Positions 6,347 to 6,786 of a DNA stretch of 6,786 bases are shown here, piece after piece. The notes beneath the pieces are model-generated. The model did no database searches. It saw nothing but the letters and a program-made list of their open reading frames with translations, and was not told the DNA's origin. A program made the translations under genes and the position numbers. Source of the stretch: ZC4RG25 sp041687075 (GTDB taxonomy: Bacteria; Pseudomonadota; Alphaproteobacteria; Rhizobiales; Hyphomicrobiaceae); contig JAWLCO010000167.1 in the NCBI GenBank assembly GCA_041687075.1, forward strand, positions 1 to 6,786, written 5' to 3'. How positions within the stretch are numbered: the stretch's first letter is position 1; each line of letters begins with the position of its first letter.

Positions 6347-6658
6347 CAGCCGAGGTACTCGTATGGCTGGCCGCCGATCGGTGTGCCGCAAACGACTCAT
6401 TCCGAACTCGCCTTCGTGTCGTCCACGATCCAGTGGCGGATCTCCTCCAGCGCATGTCGGGGACCTGCGCGTAGCGGGTGCGCAGAACCTCGCCGACCTC
6501 GGCTTTGCCCACGCGGCGGCGGCCTGCCGGGGCGTTCGGGCCGCGAGCCATCAGCCACTCGCAGTCGTCGGTGAAATGGGACGGGAGGGCGTCCACGTCG
6601 TGCCGGTTGACCCGTCCTGAATCTGGTCGAGCAGCTCGATCGTGACCTTGCGCGGCAT
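6328..6658 (-). pseudogene. Decayed SnoaL/NTF2-like (nuclear transport factor 2 fold) gene
   Basis: The translation starts at 6658 as MPRKVTIELLDQIQD, then must shift frame near 6611-6614, where one base appears lost, to continue VNRHDVDALPSHFTDDCEWLMARGPNAPAGRR...YAQVPDMRW. A second single-base loss near 6447 moves the frame to EEIRHWIVDDTKASSE. A TGA at 6397-6399 then stands where the family normally has Trp. Past the stop, the same frame reads VVCGTPIGGQPYEYLGCDPWEFR down to about 6328, after which homology is lost. SnoaL-like proteins are small (about 110-150 residues) cone-shaped barrel proteins of varied or unknown function. About 110 codons of remnant remain. The ribosome-binding site is intact (AGGGGGAA, 6667-6674, 8 bases before the ATG), so decay seems recent. 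The missing 3' end faces the AT-rich ATPase gene. The expected intact sequence is recalled from the family, not retrieved; clustered sequencing errors are the main alternative. Confidence 0.75.
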
Positions 6659-6750
6659 GGCTGGGCTTCCCCCTGATCTGTTGTACCCCCACCAAACTCC
6701 CACGCACCATGATCATCCGGCAACGGTAGCCCTCCACCGATTCTCGTGTA

Positions 6751-6770
6751 ACATGCAGGATAGTGCATGT
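6751..6770. promoter_or_regulatory. Perfect inverted repeat, candidate operator
   Basis: The half-sites ACATGCA (6751-6757) and TGCATGT (6764-6770) are perfect complements with a 6-base spacer. The 7+6+7 arrangement suits a dimeric transcription factor. It lies 92 bp upstream of the SnoaL-like remnant start (6658, minus strand) and directly before a plus-strand ribosome-binding site at 6772, the usual place for an autoregulated divergent gene. The regulator family cannot be named from the site. Confidence 0.45.
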
Positions 6771-6771
6771 C

Positions 6772-6786
6772 GGGAGGCGAGCGCAT
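6772..6786 (+). promoter_or_regulatory. Shine-Dalgarno and possible start of a gene beyond the window
   Basis: GGGAGG (6772-6777) is a strong ribosome-binding site. After a 7-base spacer the window ends in AT (6785-6786), so a G as the next base would complete an ATG at ideal spacing. This would be a gene transcribed to the right, divergent from the SnoaL-like remnant and placed immediately downstream of the inverted repeat. No coding sequence is visible, so the product is unknown. Confidence 0.3.

Noticed and set aside
6332..6704. A 10-bp direct repeat AACTCCCACG at 6332-6341 and 6695-6704
   Set aside because: Repeats of this length are expected by chance in several kilobases of GC-rich DNA, and the copies do not flank the AT-rich insert.

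Overview
The window is GC-rich (one 60-base line inside the acyl-CoA ligase, 3721-3780, has 42 G/C) and carries ordinary chromosomal metabolic genes: the 3' part of ispG, a cysK-type cysteine synthase and an AMP-forming acyl-CoA ligase. The longer C-terminal form of IspG, the style of CysK and the high GC suggest an alphaproteobacterium, perhaps of the Hyphomicrobiales. This is judged from remembered family sequence, not from a search.

Layout. From 1 to 597 (+) runs the C-terminal half of IspG (MEP isoprenoid pathway), whose 5' end lies outside the window. A small DUF2945/Hva1-TUDOR-like gene (657-875, +) follows and converges on cysK (893-1873, -). Upstream of cysK on the same strand is a five-helix membrane protein with an acidic, Trp-rich soluble C-terminal domain (2038-2904, -). 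It is divergent from the acyl-CoA ligase (3063-4577, +), and a small perfect palindrome lies between the two.

From about 4578 the composition changes sharply. A single, much more AT-rich gene (4633-6291, +; 23 G/C in the 60 bases 4861-4920) encodes a 552-residue P-loop ATPase with clear Walker A and Walker B motifs. It resembles the 'P-loop ATPase, Sll1717 family'. It has its own extended -10 promoter and looks like a one-gene horizontally acquired insert. It abuts a decayed SnoaL/NTF2-like gene on the minus strand (about 6328-6658) that has two single-base frameshifts, an in-frame TGA and a lost 3' end.

The right edge holds a perfect 7-bp inverted repeat (6751-6770). It is followed by a strong Shine-Dalgarno sequence and the first two bases of a possible start codon, suggesting a divergently transcribed gene just beyond the window.

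The housekeeping genes do not form one pathway. The most noteworthy element is the orphan low-GC ATPase and the eroded locus it sits against. No CRISPR array, tRNA, rRNA, transposase or integrase was seen.
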